A stretch of 5,272 nucleotides of DNA from Microcaldota archaeon (GTDB taxonomy: Archaea; Micrarchaeota; Micrarchaeia; Norongarragalinales; UBA8480). This document shows, piece by piece, positions 4,292-5,272 of the stretch. Position numbers and translations under genes: made by a program. Under the pieces are notes generated by a model that worked only from the letters and a program-made list of their open reading frames with translations, did no database searches and was not told where the DNA came from. The stretch's first letter is position 1. The number at the start of each line of letters is the position of its first letter. Location of the stretch: the NCBI GenBank assembly GCA_030697615.1, contig JAUYPK010000148.1, positions 1 to 5,272 of the forward strand, read 5' to 3'.

Positions 4292-4546
4292 ATGTACCAA
4301 ATGATGTTAAAACCAATCACAACCGAAAAAGCAATAGCTGGAATAGAAATGCGTAACTCGCTTACTTTTGAAGTGCCAAAAACAGCAACTAAAAAAGAAA
4401 TTAAACTTGAAATTGAAAAAGAGTATTTGTTTAAAGTTTTAAGTGTTAACACCTTAATTACTAACAAAGGGCCAAAACGTGCAATTGTAACTTTTAAAGA
4501 CAAAGGCAAAGCATCAGACGTTGCGACCAAATTAAAACTAGTATAG
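4292..4546 (+). CDS. rpl23: 50S ribosomal protein L23 (uL23)
   Basis: From the ATG at 4292 this encodes 84 residues, the family's usual length in archaea. L23 sits at the tunnel exit and contacts domain III of 23S rRNA, signal recognition particle and nascent-chain factors. Key parts are LKPITTEKA (6-14), the strand LTFEVPKTATKKEIK (24-38), and the hallmark FKVLSVNTLITNKGPKRAIVTF (47-68, two overlapping halves of the KVxxVNTLxxxxGxKKAxV pattern), followed by ASDVATKLKLV. The start is uncertain. The open frame extends upstream to an ATG at 4247 inside rpl4, but that would add an atypical extension. The ATG at 4301 is preceded by GTTGAT (4288-4293) at good Shine-Dalgarno spacing and would give 81 residues. 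4292 is chosen on family length. The stop is ten bases from rpl2. Confidence 0.94.
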   Translation: MYQMMLKPITTEKAIAGIEMRNSLTFEVPKTATKKEIKLEIEKEYLFKVLSVNTLITNKGPKRAIVTFKDKGKASDVATKLKLV

Positions 4547-4556
4547 TGACTCAAAA

Positions 4557-5272
4557 ATGGGTAAACCAATCATTGCACAGAGAAAAGGAAAAGGATCCCC
4601 AGCATACGCAAGCCCCTCACACAGGTTCGTTGCACGCATTTCTTACCCAACTTTCTTCACAAGCTTACAAACCCCGCTTCGAGGTCAAGTGCTAGAATTC
4701 ATTGACGATCCAGGCCACGGGCCACTTCTCGCAGATATATTGCTAGAAAATGGCAAGCGTTTTTATGCACTTGCCCCAGAGGGAATGCGAATTGGTGGAG
4801 AAATAAGCGTAGGGTCGGGGTCAAAGCCAAGCCTCGGTAACATAGTTCCAATTTCGAGTTTAGTTGAAGGCACTCCGATTTATGACGTTGAACTCCGCCC
4901 AGGAGACGGCGGCAAATTTGCACGTACAAGCGGCGCAGTTGCATACATCGCAACTAAAGACGAGGAGAAAAACACCGTTGAAATTCGACTTGCATCGCGA
5001 CAGGTAAAAACCCTTCTAGGCAACTGCCTTGCAACAGTAGGCATAGCGTGTGGCGGCGGCAAAAAAGAAAAACCGTTCAAAAAAGCAGGCAACAAAATGC
5101 GCGCCATGCTTGCAGTCGGCAGAGAATGGCCAAAAGTCAGGAGAAGCGCAATGTCTGCTTACAACCATCCGTTTGGTGGAAAATCATTTGGAAAGCCAAC
5201 TTCAGTTGCACGCTCAACTCCACCAGGAAGAAAAGTCGGACACATAGCGTCAAGCAGAACTGGAAGAAGAAA
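4557..5272 (+). CDS. rpl2: 50S ribosomal protein L2 (uL2), archaeal type, 3' end cut by window
   Basis: 238 codons are visible with no stop; archaeal L2 is normally about 235-245 residues and ends in RTGRR, so only a few residues are missing. L2 binds 23S rRNA, helps subunits associate and is needed for peptidyl transferase activity. The N-terminus MGKPIIAQRKGKGSPAY with SPSHRF (19-24) is archaeal. An OB-like domain follows (about 40-115), then the SH3-like domain with LRPGDGGKFARTSGAVAYI (113-131) and RLASRQVKTLLGNCLATVG (144-162). The C-terminal region has the conserved WPKVRRSAMS, NHPFGG (203-208) with H204 at the position of the functionally important histidine, then PPGRKVGHIASSRTGRR. 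The GGG(x)HQHxGKP segment usual in archaea is shortened to GGKSFGKP. GTGA at 4546-4549, overlapping the rpl23 stop, is the Shine-Dalgarno seven bases before the ATG. Confidence 0.97.
   Translation, partial: MGKPIIAQRKGKGSPAYASPSHRFVARISYPTFFTSLQTPLRGQVLEFIDDPGHGPLLADILLENGKRFYALAPEGMRIGGEISVGSGSKPSLGNIVPISSLVEGTPIYDVELRPGDGGKFARTSGAVAYIATKDEEKNTVEIRLASRQVKTLLGNCLATVGIACGGGKKEKPFKKAGNKMRAMLAVGREWPKVRRSAMSAYNHPFGGKSFGKPTSVARSTPPGRKVGHIASSRTGRR

Noticed and set aside
4699..5247. Small frames on both strands within rpl2
   Set aside because: L2 is unambiguous over the full stretch; these are shadows.
1..5272. CRISPR array, transposase gene or toxin-antitoxin pair
   Set aside because: No regularly spaced repeats, no DDE or HUH transposase motifs and no recognisable toxin family were found; the small minus-strand genes do not form an overlapping toxin-antitoxin pair.

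Overview
The window looks archaeal. It carries an L3-L4-L23-L2 ribosomal protein cluster whose proteins are of the archaeal/eukaryotic type (archaeal L4 with a GRRAHPPKPEK core, L2 ending in a GRKVGHIASSRTGRR-like tail). It also has a short archaeal Rpo12 (RpoP) zinc-ribbon gene, TATA-like promoters and a tRNA gene interrupted by a bulge-helix-bulge (BHB) intron at position 37/38. Base composition is moderately AT-rich. Several small genes of no recognised family and divergent, trimmed ribosomal proteins would fit a DPANN-type lineage, but that placement is a guess.

Left part (1-600): two small minus-strand genes in tandem, the first running off the window edge. They are paralogues; the complete one ends in what looks like a winged-helix fold. 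An AT-rich TATA-like region at 637-652 separates them from a plus-strand tRNA-Thr(GGT) gene at 664-825 with a 90-nt intron. Just downstream, 18 bases of the tRNA 3' end (T-loop to discriminator) recur exactly at 930-947. The 104 bases between the copies carry strong overlapping inverted repeats. This resembles the scar of an element integrated at the tRNA 3' end.

Middle part (977-2261): a helical, charged 146-residue protein of unknown function (+); a convergent 134-residue possible DNA-binding protein (-) ending 8 bases away; then, divergently, a 110-residue membrane protein with about four transmembrane segments (+).

Right part (2259-5272): rpo12, rpl3, rpl4, rpl23 and rpl2, all on the plus strand and closely packed, so RNA polymerase and ribosome assembly genes are probably co-transcribed. 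A repeated module (TAAACGCAGG followed by a T-rich TTTTTTAA-like box) sits directly after the membrane-protein stop and again directly after the rpo12 stop, suggesting two promoters, one for rpo12 and one for the rpl3 operon. GTGA-type Shine-Dalgarno cores precede rpl3, rpl4 and rpl2; those for rpl4 and rpl2 overlap the preceding stop codon. L3 lacks the tryptophan expected at the tip of its central finger, and L2 is shortened near its conserved HPFGG segment. L2 is cut by the window end, probably only a few residues before its stop.
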